A DNA stretch of 64,000 nucleotides from Negativicoccus succinicivorans (GCF_014207605.1 NZ_JACHHI010000004.1:23288-87287), one strand, 5' to 3'. Shown: positions 38,363-47,697, numbered from the stretch's first letter. Numbers and translations: made by a program. The notes: generated from the letters alone by a model not told the origin.

Positions 38363-39088
38363 ATGCGGCTCGCTACTCATAATCTCACGAAATCCTACCA
38401 GAAGCGCCGCGTGGTCGACGGCGTCAGCGTTCATGTCGAACGCGGCAAAGCGGTCGGCCTGCTGGGGCCTAACGGAGCGGGTAAAACCACCACCTTTTAT
38501 ATGATGGTCGGTATCGTGCGTCCGGACAGCGGCACGATTACGGTCGATGACACGGATATTACGCGGGAGCCGATTCATAAACGGGCGCGGTACGGCATCG
38601 GCTATTTGCCGCAGGAAGCATCTGTTTTTCGTAAGCTCAGCGTGCGTGACAACCTCTTGGCGATCTTGCAAACGCGGGAGGATTTGACGCCGAAGGAACG
38701 CGATGAACGGGCGAACGCGTTGCTGAAAGAATTCGGCCTTGAACGCGTGGAAACGCGGTTGGGCAGCCAACTTTCCGGCGGGGAGCGTCGGCGCGTGGAA
38801 ATTGCGCGCTGTTTGTGCCATGATCCGCAATTTATTTTGCTCGATGAGCCGTTTGCGGGCGTCGATCCCATCGCGGTCGCGGATATTCAATCCGTCATTT
38901 CCCATTTGCGGGAGCGCGATATCGGCGTGCTGATTACCGATCATAATGTGCGTGAGACCTTGGCGATTGTGGATCACGCTTACATTTTGAATGAAGGAAA
39001 AATTCTTCTTGAAGGCGATGCCAATACGGTGGCGGAACATCCGTTGGCGCGCAAGTTTTATCTTGGTGAGAATTTCCGCTTAACCTAA
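38363..39088 (+). CDS. lptB: LPS export ABC transporter ATPase LptB
   Basis: The 241-residue ATPase powers LPS extraction by LptFG. GPNGAGKTTTFYMMVG (about 34-49), GIGYLPQEASVFRKL, LSGGERRRVEIAR, FILLDEPFAGVDPIAV and ITDHNVRETL are all close to canonical LptB words. It starts one base after lptA ends. Confidence 0.96.
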   Translation: MRLATHNLTKSYQKRRVVDGVSVHVERGKAVGLLGPNGAGKTTTFYMMVGIVRPDSGTITVDDTDITREPIHKRARYGIGYLPQEASVFRKLSVRDNLLAILQTREDLTPKERDERANALLKEFGLERVETRLGSQLSGGERRRVEIARCLCHDPQFILLDEPFAGVDPIAVADIQSVISHLRERDIGVLITDHNVRETLAIVDHAYILNEGKILLEGDANTVAEHPLARKFYLGENFRLT

Positions 39089-39099
39089 ACGCTGTGGAA

Positions 39100-39118
39100 A
39101 AATGTGATAAGATAAAAG
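39100..39118 (+). promoter_or_regulatory. Possible promoter of lptF
   Basis: TGTGATAAGATAAAA in the 51-base lptB-lptF gap, matching the lpxI upstream element. Confidence 0.4.
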
Positions 39119-39139
39119 GAGCAAGAGCAGGAGATACGT

Positions 39140-40228
39140 ATGCGGATTTTAGATAAATACATGTTACGGGAGTTTGTCGCGCCTTTTTTATTTGGTGTCG
39201 CCGCGTTTACCGCGATCTTCATCGGCGCTGACTTGCTGTTCCGTATCGCGCAGCTTTTGACTTCTTACGGGGCTTCCGTCTGGGCGGTCACCAAGGTATT
39301 TTTCCTGGCCTTGCCGAAGATTATTGTCTACACCTTCCCGATGTCGGTTTTGCTGGGGGCGTTAATGGCCGTCGCGCGAACATCGGGCAGCAGCGAGCTC
39401 ATCGTCATGCGCACGGCGGGGCAAAGCTTCACACGTCTTATCGCGCCGATTATCGCGTTGAGTTTGGTCATCAGCATGGCGACGGTATTATTTAATGAAT
39501 ACGTTGTGCCGGCCGCCACATACGCGTACGAATACACCATTGATCACGAAATCAAGAATAACGTCAAACCGCAGGTGCATGAACACATCGTTTTGAAAGA
39601 CGTCAACGATGACTCGATCGGGCATTTGCTGTACGCGCGTAAGTACGATGATAAACGCGAAGTTTTGCAGACGATTACCATTCAGGAATTCCAAAACAAT
39701 CAGCTGGTGCGGATTGAAAACGCGCCCGAGGCGCGTTGGCAAGACGGTCATTGGATAGTATCCAACGGCACTGTTTACGATATTTCGGGCGGCGACGGCG
39801 TCGATCGCATGCTGCATTTTGAAGAACAGGTCTTGCCGTTCACGACGACACCGACGCAGGTGACGGAAGTAAAGAAAAAGCCGGAAACGATGACGATTCG
39901 TGAATTGACGCAGCAGATACAGGCGTTTGAAGCGGCGTACGTCGATACGACACGCCTGCAAATGGAACTGCACCAGCGGTTTTCATTACCCTTCGCCAGT
40001 TTTGTATTTGCGTTGATCGGCGCGCCGCTCGGTGTGCAGCGGCAGCGTTCTTCATCGTCCCTCGGTTTCGGACTGAGCGTCATTGTTATTTTCATCTACT
40101 ATGCGTTAATGACATTTACCGCTGCGCTGGGCGAGGGACATGTGTTCGCGCCGGCGGTGGCGGTTTGGTTGCCGAATATATTGGCGGCCGTGGCAGGAGT
40201 CATCTTGATCCGGCGCGCCTCACGATAA
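39140..40228 (+). CDS. lptF: LPS export permease LptF/LptG family
   Basis: The 362-residue YjgP/YjgQ-type protein has three N-terminal transmembrane segments (to about residue 110), a periplasmic jellyroll region, and three C-terminal segments, the first starting FALIGAPLGVQRQRSSS. Only one LptF/G gene is seen here; a second could be elsewhere, or this one may act as a homodimer. Confidence 0.9.
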   Translation: MRILDKYMLREFVAPFLFGVAAFTAIFIGADLLFRIAQLLTSYGASVWAVTKVFFLALPKIIVYTFPMSVLLGALMAVARTSGSSELIVMRTAGQSFTRLIAPIIALSLVISMATVLFNEYVVPAATYAYEYTIDHEIKNNVKPQVHEHIVLKDVNDDSIGHLLYARKYDDKREVLQTITIQEFQNNQLVRIENAPEARWQDGHWIVSNGTVYDISGGDGVDRMLHFEEQVLPFTTTPTQVTEVKKKPETMTIRELTQQIQAFEAAYVDTTRLQMELHQRFSLPFASFVFALIGAPLGVQRQRSSSSLGFGLSVIVIFIYYALMTFTAALGEGHVFAPAVAVWLPNILAAVAGVILIRRASR

Positions 40229-40238
40229 AGGAGCAGGT

Positions 40239-41423
40239 ATGGAAATCGGCATTTTAATCTTTTGCGTGCTGGCCGTCATGGGCGGTTTGATCGCTTTCTT
40301 GGGCGATAAAATCGGCAGTAAGGTCGGTAAAAAAAGAATTTCTCTCTTCGGCATGCGACCGAAACACACGTCGATTTTGGTTACGGTACTCACCGGTATC
40401 ATGATCGCCGCGATGACGATCGGCGTTCTCAGCGCTCTTTCCGAGAACGTTCGGACGGCGCTTTTCGGTATGGAACAGTTGCAGGGCGAACTGAGCCGTT
40501 TGGGCAGCGAAGTGCAGCAAAAGAATGCTGAATTGGAACGCAGTAAAGCGCAACTGGCGGAACAGACTACGGAATATAATCACATGACCGAACGCGTGCG
40601 CGAAACGAATACGCAACTGGCGCTGGCGCAGGAACAGGAAAGCTACATGCGCGCGCAACTGCAAGTGGTGGAAGATGCGTATCGTAAAGCGCAGGCCGAT
40701 GTGCATGCCTCCGCCGAAGAAATCGCCCAATTGGAAACGATGCGCGGCGAACTGACCGAAAATATTCAGAAACTCGATGCGGAAGCGGAACGTTTACGCA
40801 CCAATATCGTCAGCCTGCGGGAAGGGCAAGTCATCTTCCGTGTCGGTCAGATACTTTCCAGCGCCGTTGTCGAAAGCCACTTGAACGCCGATCAGGCGCG
40901 GCAGGTCTTGGCGAATGTGTTGAATGATACGAACCGGCGGCTGCAAAAACAGCTTAATACGCAGGAAGACACCACGCTCATTCGCGTGCTGCCGGCGACA
41001 TTGGAGAAAGCATCGGCGGAGTTACAGAATTCCGCGCAGAAAAAACTGGTTCGCGTTGTGGCGGCGGGCAACATCATCTATGGCGAACCCGCCTGGGTCG
41101 ACTTTGTCATTCATGACGATCTGCTGTTGTATCGGCAAGGCGAAACGGTGTATGCAACGGACCTTTCCGCCTACAACGGTCGCGCCAATGTCGAAATGCG
41201 CGTGTTGCAATTCCTGCAGGATGTCAATCAGCACGCGACGCAAAAAGGCGTCTTGCCGGATCCGTTGACGGGCACCGTCGGTCAGGTGGACGGATTGCAG
41301 TTGTTTAATACCATTCAGGAAATCGCGGCTAAGGGGGGCGACGTCAATCTCCGTGCCGTGGCCAAACAGGACATTTATACGGAAGGGCCTGTGCGAATCG
41401 ATATTATCGTCACTGCGAAATAA
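40239..41423 (+). CDS. DUF3084 family protein with coiled coil
   Basis: The 394-residue product has two N-terminal transmembrane segments (about 2-20 and 45-70), a coiled coil (about 80-190; many EL/EQ heptads) and a C-terminal soluble domain ending RIDIIVTAK. The GxxGxxxGKKRISLFGMRPKHTS word matches the start of DUF3084 proteins. It is 10 bases after lptF, so it may be co-transcribed with Lpt genes and act in envelope assembly; function is unknown. Confidence 0.8.
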   Translation: MEIGILIFCVLAVMGGLIAFLGDKIGSKVGKKRISLFGMRPKHTSILVTVLTGIMIAAMTIGVLSALSENVRTALFGMEQLQGELSRLGSEVQQKNAELERSKAQLAEQTTEYNHMTERVRETNTQLALAQEQESYMRAQLQVVEDAYRKAQADVHASAEEIAQLETMRGELTENIQKLDAEAERLRTNIVSLREGQVIFRVGQILSSAVVESHLNADQARQVLANVLNDTNRRLQKQLNTQEDTTLIRVLPATLEKASAELQNSAQKKLVRVVAAGNIIYGEPAWVDFVIHDDLLLYRQGETVYATDLSAYNGRANVEMRVLQFLQDVNQHATQKGVLPDPLTGTVGQVDGLQLFNTIQEIAAKGGDVNLRAVAKQDIYTEGPVRIDIIVTAK

Positions 41424-41430
41424 ATAATTC

Positions 41431-41455
41431 ATCCCCGCTGCGGCGGGGATTTTTG
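41431..41455 (+). terminator. Terminator after the DUF3084 gene
   Basis: ATCCCCG ctgcgg CGGGGAT stem with TTTTT. Confidence 0.8.
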
Positions 41456-41472
41456 TGGGAAAAAGAGGAAGT

Positions 41473-41910
41473 ATGATTTTAGCCATTGATCCGGGTTCGG
41501 CGAAAACGGGAACAGCGGTTGTCCGTGAAGACGCTGAGCTGATACATAAAGAAATTGTTCCGACAAACGATTTGGTGCCGTTCTGCCAAACCGTTTTTCA
41601 GCAGTATCCGATCACGCAAATCGTCAGCGGCAACGGCACGCGCAGTAAAGAAATCGGACATATTTTAGCGCGGTTGGCGCAAGAGCATGAAATCGGCTAT
41701 ACGACAGTCGATGAAAGCTATACTACGGAAATGGGAAAAATCCGTTACTGGCGGTACACTCCGCGGCAAGGCTGGCGCAAACTGATTCCGACATCATGGC
41801 AGACGCCGCCGGAACCGGTGGATGATTTTGTCGCTTGGATTATTGCGGAAATTTATTTGGGCAACGATATGCCGGAACAGCTGGCGCATGCCCGCAGGAG
41901 GAAACAATGA
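41473..41910 (+). CDS. RuvC-like RNase H-fold protein
   Basis: The 145-residue protein begins ILAIDPGSAKTGTAVV, the Asp-bearing first strand of the RuvC/YqgF RNase H fold, and ends with DDFVAWIIAEI. It is not the chromosomal RuvC by sequence. ATG 41473 follows AAGAGGAAGT. A role in nucleic-acid processing is possible, but substrate is unknown. It overlaps the permease start by four bases (ATGA). Confidence 0.7.
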   Translation: MILAIDPGSAKTGTAVVREDAELIHKEIVPTNDLVPFCQTVFQQYPITQIVSGNGTRSKEIGHILARLAQEHEIGYTTVDESYTTEMGKIRYWRYTPRQGWRKLIPTSWQTPPEPVDDFVAWIIAEIYLGNDMPEQLAHARRRKQ

Positions 41911-43334
41911 AAACCGCGGAAACAGGACATGTAAAAAAGACGCTGACCGTTTCGCATTATTTTAATATCGGCTTCGGCGCGATTGTCGGTACCGGCTGGA
42001 TTTTGATGGTAGGCGATTGGGTCATTGTCGGCGGCGGCCCGCTGGCGGCTATGTTGGCCTTTTTGCTGGGCGCGCTGACGCTTTTGCCGATCGCGGCGGT
42101 ATTTGGGGAACTTACCTCCGCCATTCCTATCTCGGGCGGTATTGTCGAATACATTGAACGCGCGTTCGGCAGCAAGGCGTCCTTTGTCGCCGGTTGGTTG
42201 CTCGCGTTCGGAGACGGCGTTTTATGCCCTTGGGAATCATTGGCCGTGGCAACGATCATAACGCAACTTGTCGCCGAAATTTTCCCGGTTTTACGCGCAT
42301 ATAAGCTGTATACGATCATGGGGTCGGACGTCTATCTGTATCCGGTGTTGATCGCCTTGCTGTTTTCCGGCTACGTCATCTGGCAAAACTTTCGCGGCTC
42401 ACTGCAAATGGCGCGTCTGCAGACCTTTTTAACGCGCACGCTGCTCTTCGGCATGTGCGTGGCGATGGCGGTCTCCTTCTTTAAAGGCAGTCCGCAAAAT
42501 TTTTTGCCGTGGTTTGAAGTCGTGACCGGTCCCGCGGCGGCGACCAACGGAACGAATTTTTGGACGGGTCTCGCCGCGGTGCTCGTATTGACGCCGTTTT
42601 TCTACACTGGTCTGGATACGATTCCCGACCAGGCGGAAGAAGCGCATGAAGATCTCGACTGGCACCAATTCGGCCGCGTCATCAGCTGGGCGCTGTTGGC
42701 TTCCTGCGTGTTTTACCTCGTTTGCATTTATGCCTTCAGTACGATTTTACCGTGGACGGAATTTGTCAAAATGCCGATCCCGGCGCTCTCCAGTTTACAA
42801 TCGATCCACTTTTATCTGTATGTGGTCATGCTCACCATTGCGACGATCGGACCGCTCGGACCGATGAATTCGCTTTTTTCGGCGACGGCCCGCATCATGC
42901 TGGCGATGGGACGCAAAGGGCAACTGCCCGCCGTCTTCGCGCATGTCGATCCGAAATCGGGCACGCCGAAAGCGGCCAATATTTTACTCGCGGTATTGAC
43001 CGTCATCGGACCGTTTCTGGGTTACAGCATGCTGTTGCCGCTCACCGAAGTCGCGGCCTTGGCCTTTATCGTGCCGTGCACCATGGTGACGATGGCTTGC
43101 TACCGTCTGCGTGATCTCGAGCCGGACTTGCCGCGGCCGTACAAAGTGCCGGGCGGAAAAGTCGGCATCGGCGCGGGCGTTCTCGCCGGCGGCGCCGTGA
43201 TTGCGCTGCTGGTGGTACCGGGCAGCCCCGCCGCGTTGACTTGGGTCGAGTGGTTGATTTTATGCGGTTGGCTATGTTTCGGCGCGGTCTTATACATGTT
43301 CCGCGGCAAGCGTGTGCAGAAAGCGCAGAATTGA
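41907..43334 (+). CDS. Amino acid permease (APC superfamily)
   Basis: The 475-residue transporter has about 12 hydrophobic segments and the APC signature near the start (FGAIVGTGWILMVGDWV), with SGGIVEYIERAFG. Substrate cannot be assigned. ATG 41907 follows GGAGGAAACA. Confidence 0.88.
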   Translation: MKTAETGHVKKTLTVSHYFNIGFGAIVGTGWILMVGDWVIVGGGPLAAMLAFLLGALTLLPIAAVFGELTSAIPISGGIVEYIERAFGSKASFVAGWLLAFGDGVLCPWESLAVATIITQLVAEIFPVLRAYKLYTIMGSDVYLYPVLIALLFSGYVIWQNFRGSLQMARLQTFLTRTLLFGMCVAMAVSFFKGSPQNFLPWFEVVTGPAAATNGTNFWTGLAAVLVLTPFFYTGLDTIPDQAEEAHEDLDWHQFGRVISWALLASCVFYLVCIYAFSTILPWTEFVKMPIPALSSLQSIHFYLYVVMLTIATIGPLGPMNSLFSATARIMLAMGRKGQLPAVFAHVDPKSGTPKAANILLAVLTVIGPFLGYSMLLPLTEVAALAFIVPCTMVTMACYRLRDLEPDLPRPYKVPGGKVGIGAGVLAGGAVIALLVVPGSPAALTWVEWLILCGWLCFGAVLYMFRGKRVQKAQN

Positions 43335-43380
43335 CACGTCTTGACAAAACTGATAAAATTACCCTGTTATACCGCAGACT

Positions 43381-43457
43381 CGGGGCATAGCGCAGTTTGG
43401 TAGCGCACCTGATTTGGGATCAGGGGGTCGCAGGTTCAAATCCTGCTGCTCCGACCA
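43381..43457 (+). tRNA. tRNA-Pro(TGG)
   Basis: Acceptor CGGGGCA / TGCTCCG, anticodon loop TTTGGGA between CCTGA and TCAGG, T-arm GCAGG TTCAAAT CCTGC, CCA encoded. Confidence 0.96.
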
Positions 43458-43460
43458 TTC

Positions 43461-43537
43461 GTCCCAGTAGCTCAGTTGGATAGAGCAACGGCCTTCTAAG
43501 CCGTGGGCCGGGGGTTCGAATCCCTCCTGGGACACCA
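43461..43537 (+). tRNA. tRNA-Arg(TCT)
   Basis: Acceptor GTCCCAG / CTGGGAC, anticodon loop CTTCTAA, CCA encoded. It lies three bases after tRNA-Pro. Confidence 0.96.
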
Positions 43538-43546
43538 TACAAAAAA

Positions 43547-43576
43547 CACCTTTGCTAACGCGGAGGTGCTTTTTAT
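43547..43576 (+). terminator. Terminator of the tRNA-Pro/Arg unit
   Basis: CACCTTTGC / GCGGAGGTG stem with G-T pairs, then TTTTT. Confidence 0.7.
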
Positions 43577-43640
43577 TATCTGCTTTTTCGACCGACGCTA
43601 CGGATGATCGTGCTAAAATAAAAACCAAGGAGGGCGGCGC

Positions 43641-44378
43641 ATGCTTCGGTATGGAAAATTGGACAGTTGGCGCGGGTTTTGGCTTGTGAATATGATCGTC
43701 TACCATGCCGTGTGGGATCTTCTTTTTTTCGGGACCCCGCAACGCTTGGATTTACTTTTCAGCGCGCCACTGGTCATTTGGCAACAAGCCATCTGCTGGT
43801 CCTTTATTTGGCTTTCGGGATTTGTGGTCGGTATCGGTAAGCGACCGTTACGACGCGCCATTACTATCCTGTTGGCGGGCGCCTTGGTGACTCTGACGAC
43901 GCTGTGGGTATGGCCGGAGATGGCGATTTGGTTCGGCATTTTGACCTGCATCGGTTCGTGCATGCTGCTGACAAGTTGGCTGTTGCCTCTGCTGCGTCGC
44001 GTTCCCGCCCAAGCAGGTTGGTGGCTCAGCGCCCTGTTCTTTGCGCTGACATTTCAAGTAGCTGACGGCATATTGGGCAACGCGTTCTTGTTTTCGATTG
44101 CGCTGCCGGAATATTGGTACAGCGGAATGATAGCAACGTACTTCGGTTTGCCGGATCCGCAGTTTCAGTCGCTTGATTATTTCCCCTTGTTTCCGTGGAT
44201 ATTTTTATTTTTGAACGGATACTTTTTATTTCGTCATGGCGCCGCGAAGGGACAGCTTTCAAAACTCGTCACGACGAATTTTCCGATCTTGGCGTTGCTC
44301 GGCCGGCATACATTACCGATTTATTTACTGCACCAACCGATCTTGTATCTTTTGTTCATGATTTTTCTATCAACGTGA
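43641..44378 (+). CDS. DUF1624 membrane protein
   Basis: The 245-residue product has about seven hydrophobic segments. Its start KLDSWRGFWLVNMIVYHAVW matches the R-G...MxxFH-like opening of DUF1624/acyltransferase-3-related proteins, and HTLPIYLLHQPILYL near the end is a typical closing helix. It may transfer or transport acyl groups, but the function is not shown. Starts after GGAGGGCGGCGC. Confidence 0.82.
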   Translation: MLRYGKLDSWRGFWLVNMIVYHAVWDLLFFGTPQRLDLLFSAPLVIWQQAICWSFIWLSGFVVGIGKRPLRRAITILLAGALVTLTTLWVWPEMAIWFGILTCIGSCMLLTSWLLPLLRRVPAQAGWWLSALFFALTFQVADGILGNAFLFSIALPEYWYSGMIATYFGLPDPQFQSLDYFPLFPWIFLFLNGYFLFRHGAAKGQLSKLVTTNFPILALLGRHTLPIYLLHQPILYLLFMIFLST

Positions 44379-44627
44379 GCGTGAGCCAAAAGCATCAACT
44401 AAACGAAAACGCGGTCGGTGGCGGCGCATAAATACGAGAAAGAGGGGTTGAAAGCAGTCATTGGCGAGAAACAATGCGATAGGCAAAGCGTTATATGACT
44501 GGCGCGCTGCGGCGTGAAAAAGACCGGCAATGCGAAAAAGCAAGGCCGAAATACCTGCTACGGTGCGCGAGGTGCTAAATTATTTCTTTACAAAAGGCGC
44601 CCTGCGTAATATAATATACTTTGTCAT
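44379..44627. other. Intergenic region without a convincing gene
   Basis: About 250 bases between the DUF1624 gene and tRNA-Lys. No ORF or repeat is convincing. ATAATATACT (about 44610) may be the tRNA promoter minus-10. Confidence 0.5.
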
Positions 44628-44703
44628 GGACCACTAGCTCAGCTGGCAGAGCACCTGACTCTTAATCAGGGTGTCCAGGGTTCGAACCCCTGGTGGTCCA
44701 CCA
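44628..44703 (+). tRNA. tRNA-Lys(CTT)
   Basis: Acceptor GGACCAC / GTGGTCC, anticodon loop CTCTTAA, CCA encoded. Confidence 0.96.
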
Positions 44704-44710
44704 CCCTTTT

Positions 44711-44738
44711 CCCCGCGGCCGTCCTACCGCGGGGTTTT
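44711..44738 (+). terminator. Terminator after tRNA-Lys
   Basis: CCCCGCGG...CCGCGGGG stem and TTTT. Confidence 0.7.
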
Positions 44739-44798
44739 ACTTTGTCATGCAATCTTGACAAAAAGACATGATTTCTGTATACTATGAGCGTTACACAT

Positions 44799-44874
<76 letters not shown>

Positions 44875-44880
44875 AATCAA

Positions 44881-44911
44881 AAATCCGTAAACTTCGGTTT
44901 ACGGATTTTTT
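44881..44911 (+). terminator. Terminator after tRNA-Ala
   Basis: AAATCCGTAAAC ttcg GTTTACGGATTTTTT hairpin. Confidence 0.85.
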
Positions 44912-44953
44912 GTTGAAATATACGGCGGTTTCCCGCGGGAAAAGGGGCGCAAT

Positions 44954-44980
44954 AAAAAAAGAGTCAAGCGACTCTTTTTT
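44954..44980 (-). terminator. Terminator of prfC
   Basis: AAAAAAAGAGT caagcg ACTCTTTTTT, symmetric, just beyond the prfC stop on the minus strand. Confidence 0.75.
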
Positions 44981-46583
44981 ATTTTTCTTCCTGATCCACA
45001 GTGACGATCGGGGGCGACGCTACAAAAGTCACGCCCGGATTGCGTTCGGTGAGCCAATTCGTTTGCCATTCATTGGCGAGCAAAATGACCGGACGTTGCT
45101 TGTTGTCGTAGACGATCATCGACGTGCCGAGCCCGGTGAGGTCTTCCGGCGTAGCGTTCAGCGCCCAACGCGCGACGCTGTAGGGGAGAGGAATCAGCTC
45201 CACCGTGACGTTGTATTCGTTTTGCAGACGATACTGCAGCACGTCCCATTGCAATTGACCGACGGCGCCGATGATAAAGGATTCACGGCCTTCGCCCTGC
45301 GTGTAAATTTGAATCGCGCCTTCCTGCGACAGTTGGCGCATTCCCTTTAAGAATTGTTTACGCTTCAGGCTGTCTTTCGGCGCGACGCGCGCGAAAAGTT
45401 CCGGCGGAAATACCGGAAAATCGGCGAAGGTGACGACGTGTTTCGGATCGCACAAGGTATCGCCGACGCCCATCGTGCCCGGATCAAATACGCCGATGAT
45501 ATCGCCGGGATAGGCGGATTCGATAATGGTGCGTTCCGTCGCCAAAAATTGCTGCGGCTGGGTCAGGCGGATCGTTTTGCCCGACTGCCGATGCAAGACG
45601 CTCATGCCTTTTTCAAACTGTCCCGAACAAATACGCATGAAGACGATGCGATCGTGATGTTTCGGGTCCATGTTCGCCTGGATTTTAAAGACGAAAGCGG
45701 AGAAATCTTCATTTTGCGGTGAGACGGTTTCCTCCAGCGCCCGACGCGGCGCCGGCGCGGGGGCCATTTTCAAAAAGCTTTCGAGAAACGGCTGCACGCC
45801 GAAATTCGTCATCGCGCTGCCGAAGTAGAGCGGGGTCAGCTTGCCGTGCGCGATTTTTTCCGCGTCGAACGGATCTCCCGCGACGTCTAAAAGCTCAATA
45901 TCTTCTTCCAGTTGAGCGAGCACGTCCTCGCTGAGCAACGCTTGAATTTCAGGCGCGGTGCGCTTGCCGCTGGTCACGGCGAGTTTGTTCTGACCATGAT
46001 CGCCCGAGCGTTCAAACACGTGCACGGTATCCGTTTCGCGTTCGTAGATGCCCTGGTATTTGCCGTTGATGCCGACCGGCCAATTCATGGGGCAGGCGCG
46101 AATACCGAGCATCGATTCAAGCTCGGACATCAGGTCGTACGGATTGCGTCCGAAGTGGTCGATTTTGTTGACAAAAGTAAAAATCGGAATCCCGCGATCC
46201 GCGCATACGCGGAAGAGTTTTTCCGTCTGCGCTTCGACGCCTTTCGCCACGTCGATCAGCATGACGGCGCTGTCCGCCGCCATCAATGTGCGATACGTAT
46301 CCTCCGAAAAGTCCTGGTGACCCGGCGTATCCAAAATATTGACGCGGTGTCCTTCGTAATCGAATTGCAAAACGGAACTCGTGACCGAGATGCCGCGCTG
46401 CTTTTCGATTTCCATCCAGTCGGAAACGGCGTGCCGCGCCGTTTTGCGAGCCTTGACCGAACCGGCGAGGTGGATCGCGCCGCCGTAAAGTAATAATTTT
46501 TCCGTCAGCGTCGTTTTACCGGCATCCGGATGCGAAATAATGGCAAACGTACGGCGACGGTTGATTTCTTGCGTAAAGTTCAT
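44979..46583 (-). CDS. prfC: Peptide chain release factor 3
   Basis: RF3 is a GTPase that recycles RF1/RF2 from the ribosome. The 534-residue protein shows P-loop HPDAGKTT (near 19-26), DTPGHQDF, NKIDHFGRNP, and RF3-specific words such as ETELVSGA-like VEASSE replacements typical of the family. It is closer to RF3 than to EF-G or tetracycline-protection proteins given its length and the GDIIGVFDPGTMGVGDTL segment. It is the only long minus-strand gene in the core region. A TATAAT box on the minus strand lies at 46608-46613. Confidence 0.93.
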   Translation of the reverse strand: MNFTQEINRRRTFAIISHPDAGKTTLTEKLLLYGGAIHLAGSVKARKTARHAVSDWMEIEKQRGISVTSSVLQFDYEGHRVNILDTPGHQDFSEDTYRTLMAADSAVMLIDVAKGVEAQTEKLFRVCADRGIPIFTFVNKIDHFGRNPYDLMSELESMLGIRACPMNWPVGINGKYQGIYERETDTVHVFERSGDHGQNKLAVTSGKRTAPEIQALLSEDVLAQLEEDIELLDVAGDPFDAEKIAHGKLTPLYFGSAMTNFGVQPFLESFLKMAPAPAPRRALEETVSPQNEDFSAFVFKIQANMDPKHHDRIVFMRICSGQFEKGMSVLHRQSGKTIRLTQPQQFLATERTIIESAYPGDIIGVFDPGTMGVGDTLCDPKHVVTFADFPVFPPELFARVAPKDSLKRKQFLKGMRQLSQEGAIQIYTQGEGRESFIIGAVGQLQWDVLQYRLQNEYNVTVELIPLPYSVARWALNATPEDLTGLGTSMIVYDNKQRPVILLANEWQTNWLTERNPGVTFVASPPIVTVDQEEK

Positions 46584-46607
46584 ACTGTCACTCCTTCATA
46601 TCTCCAA

Positions 46608-46613
46608 ATTATA
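46608..46613 (-). promoter_or_regulatory. prfC minus-10 box
   Basis: ATTATA on the plus strand equals TATAAT on the minus strand, preceded by TGT (extended minus-10). It lies 25 bases before the prfC start. Confidence 0.5.
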
Positions 46614-46671
46614 ACATGATCCGCGTTTCCTTGAAAGCGCGCGGGCGGTTGTTGGGGCGGGCGATAAAAGG

Positions 46672-46677
46672 TATAAT
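46672..46677 (+). promoter_or_regulatory. Minus-10 box for the dcd operon
   Basis: TATAAT 32 bases upstream of the next plus-strand gene, divergent from prfC. Confidence 0.5.
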
Positions 46678-46708
46678 AAAAGACATCAAAAGAAGAAAGG
46701 GTGTGCGC

Positions 46709-47167
46709 ATGAAACCGGTTTTTATTCGTGAAGACAAGCGGGATTATTTGCAGAAAATGGGCGCGTTCGCATTTGTGACGGCCGTCTCGGTCGCGGTTTG
46801 GCAGATCATGAAAGTGCGCGGCAGTGAAATTTTTGTCGCGGCGTGTGCGATCGCCTTTTTGTATTGCCTGTACGGCTACTTTTTCCCGACCAAGCTGTTG
46901 CGCTTGGACAGTAAGGGAGCGAAGTTGCTGGCGAGCAATATTTTAATTCCCTGGAATTATATCTATGAAGTGAATGTGCAGCCTTTTATCGACGGTGAAC
47001 ACGAGAATGCGAAAAAGCGTTACGTCGTCTGTCGCGGCTACAGCCCGCGGGCGGAAAGCGTGGTCGAATGGTGGCGTTTGCCGGTCGGCGCGCGGCGCGC
47101 GGACAAAGTGGCGGCGCAAATCTGGCGCATGAAAGAGTTGTATAGCGGCAAGGTGGGGCAAAAGTGA
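46709..47167 (+). CDS. Hypothetical two-TM membrane protein
   Basis: The 152-residue product has two hydrophobic segments (about 17-33 and 41-60) followed by a PH-like soluble stretch (KLLASNILIPWNYIYEVNVQ). ATG 46709 follows GAAAGGG and lies downstream of the TATAAT box; the longer frame starting at 46616 would begin upstream of the promoter. It overlaps dcd by four bases. Function unknown. Confidence 0.65.
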   Translation: MKPVFIREDKRDYLQKMGAFAFVTAVSVAVWQIMKVRGSEIFVAACAIAFLYCLYGYFFPTKLLRLDSKGAKLLASNILIPWNYIYEVNVQPFIDGEHENAKKRYVVCRGYSPRAESVVEWWRLPVGARRADKVAAQIWRMKELYSGKVGQK

Positions 47168-47697
47168 TCTTATCCGGAAAAGAAATCGAGCGGCGACTGG
47201 GCAAAAATATTTTTATCGATCCGTTCGATCCGCGAAAATTGAACCCGAACAGTTACAATTTGAGCTTGGCGAACGAATTGCTCGTTTATGATGAACCGAA
47301 GCTCGATATGAAAAAGAAAAATACCGCGCATCGCATTGTGATCCCCGACGACGGTTTGTGGTTGGAACCGCAGCGGCTTTACTTGGGGCGTACGGCGGAA
47401 TACACCCGCACGGAAGGACTTGTGCCGATGCTCGAAGGGCGTTCGTCGGTCGGCCGGCTGGGACTTTTTATCCATGTGACAGCAGGTTTCGGCGACGTCG
47501 GTTTCGCGGGGTATTGGACGCTGGAAATGTTTTGCGTGCAGCCGATCAAAATTTACTCCAACGTGGAACTTTGCCAAATTTATTACCATTTGATCGAAGG
47601 CGACTACGAGCCGTACAAGAGCGGCAAATACCAGCATAATGAAGGCATTCAGCCGAGTCTTTTGTACAAGGATTTTGAACGCGAGAACGACGCATGA
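47164..47697 (+). CDS. dcd: dCTP deaminase
   Basis: Dcd makes dUTP for thymidylate synthesis. The 177-residue trimeric dUTPase-fold enzyme has ILSGKEIERRL, FDPRKLNPNSYNLSL, EGRSSVGRLGLFIHVTAGF (catalytic Ser-Arg-Ser), and the closing KYQHNEGIQPSLLYKDF. GTG 47164 overlaps the preceding stop. Whether it is mono- or bifunctional (also dUTPase) is not decided. Confidence 0.92.
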   Translation: MILSGKEIERRLGKNIFIDPFDPRKLNPNSYNLSLANELLVYDEPKLDMKKKNTAHRIVIPDDGLWLEPQRLYLGRTAEYTRTEGLVPMLEGRSSVGRLGLFIHVTAGFGDVGFAGYWTLEMFCVQPIKIYSNVELCQIYYHLIEGDYEPYKSGKYQHNEGIQPSLLYKDFERENDA

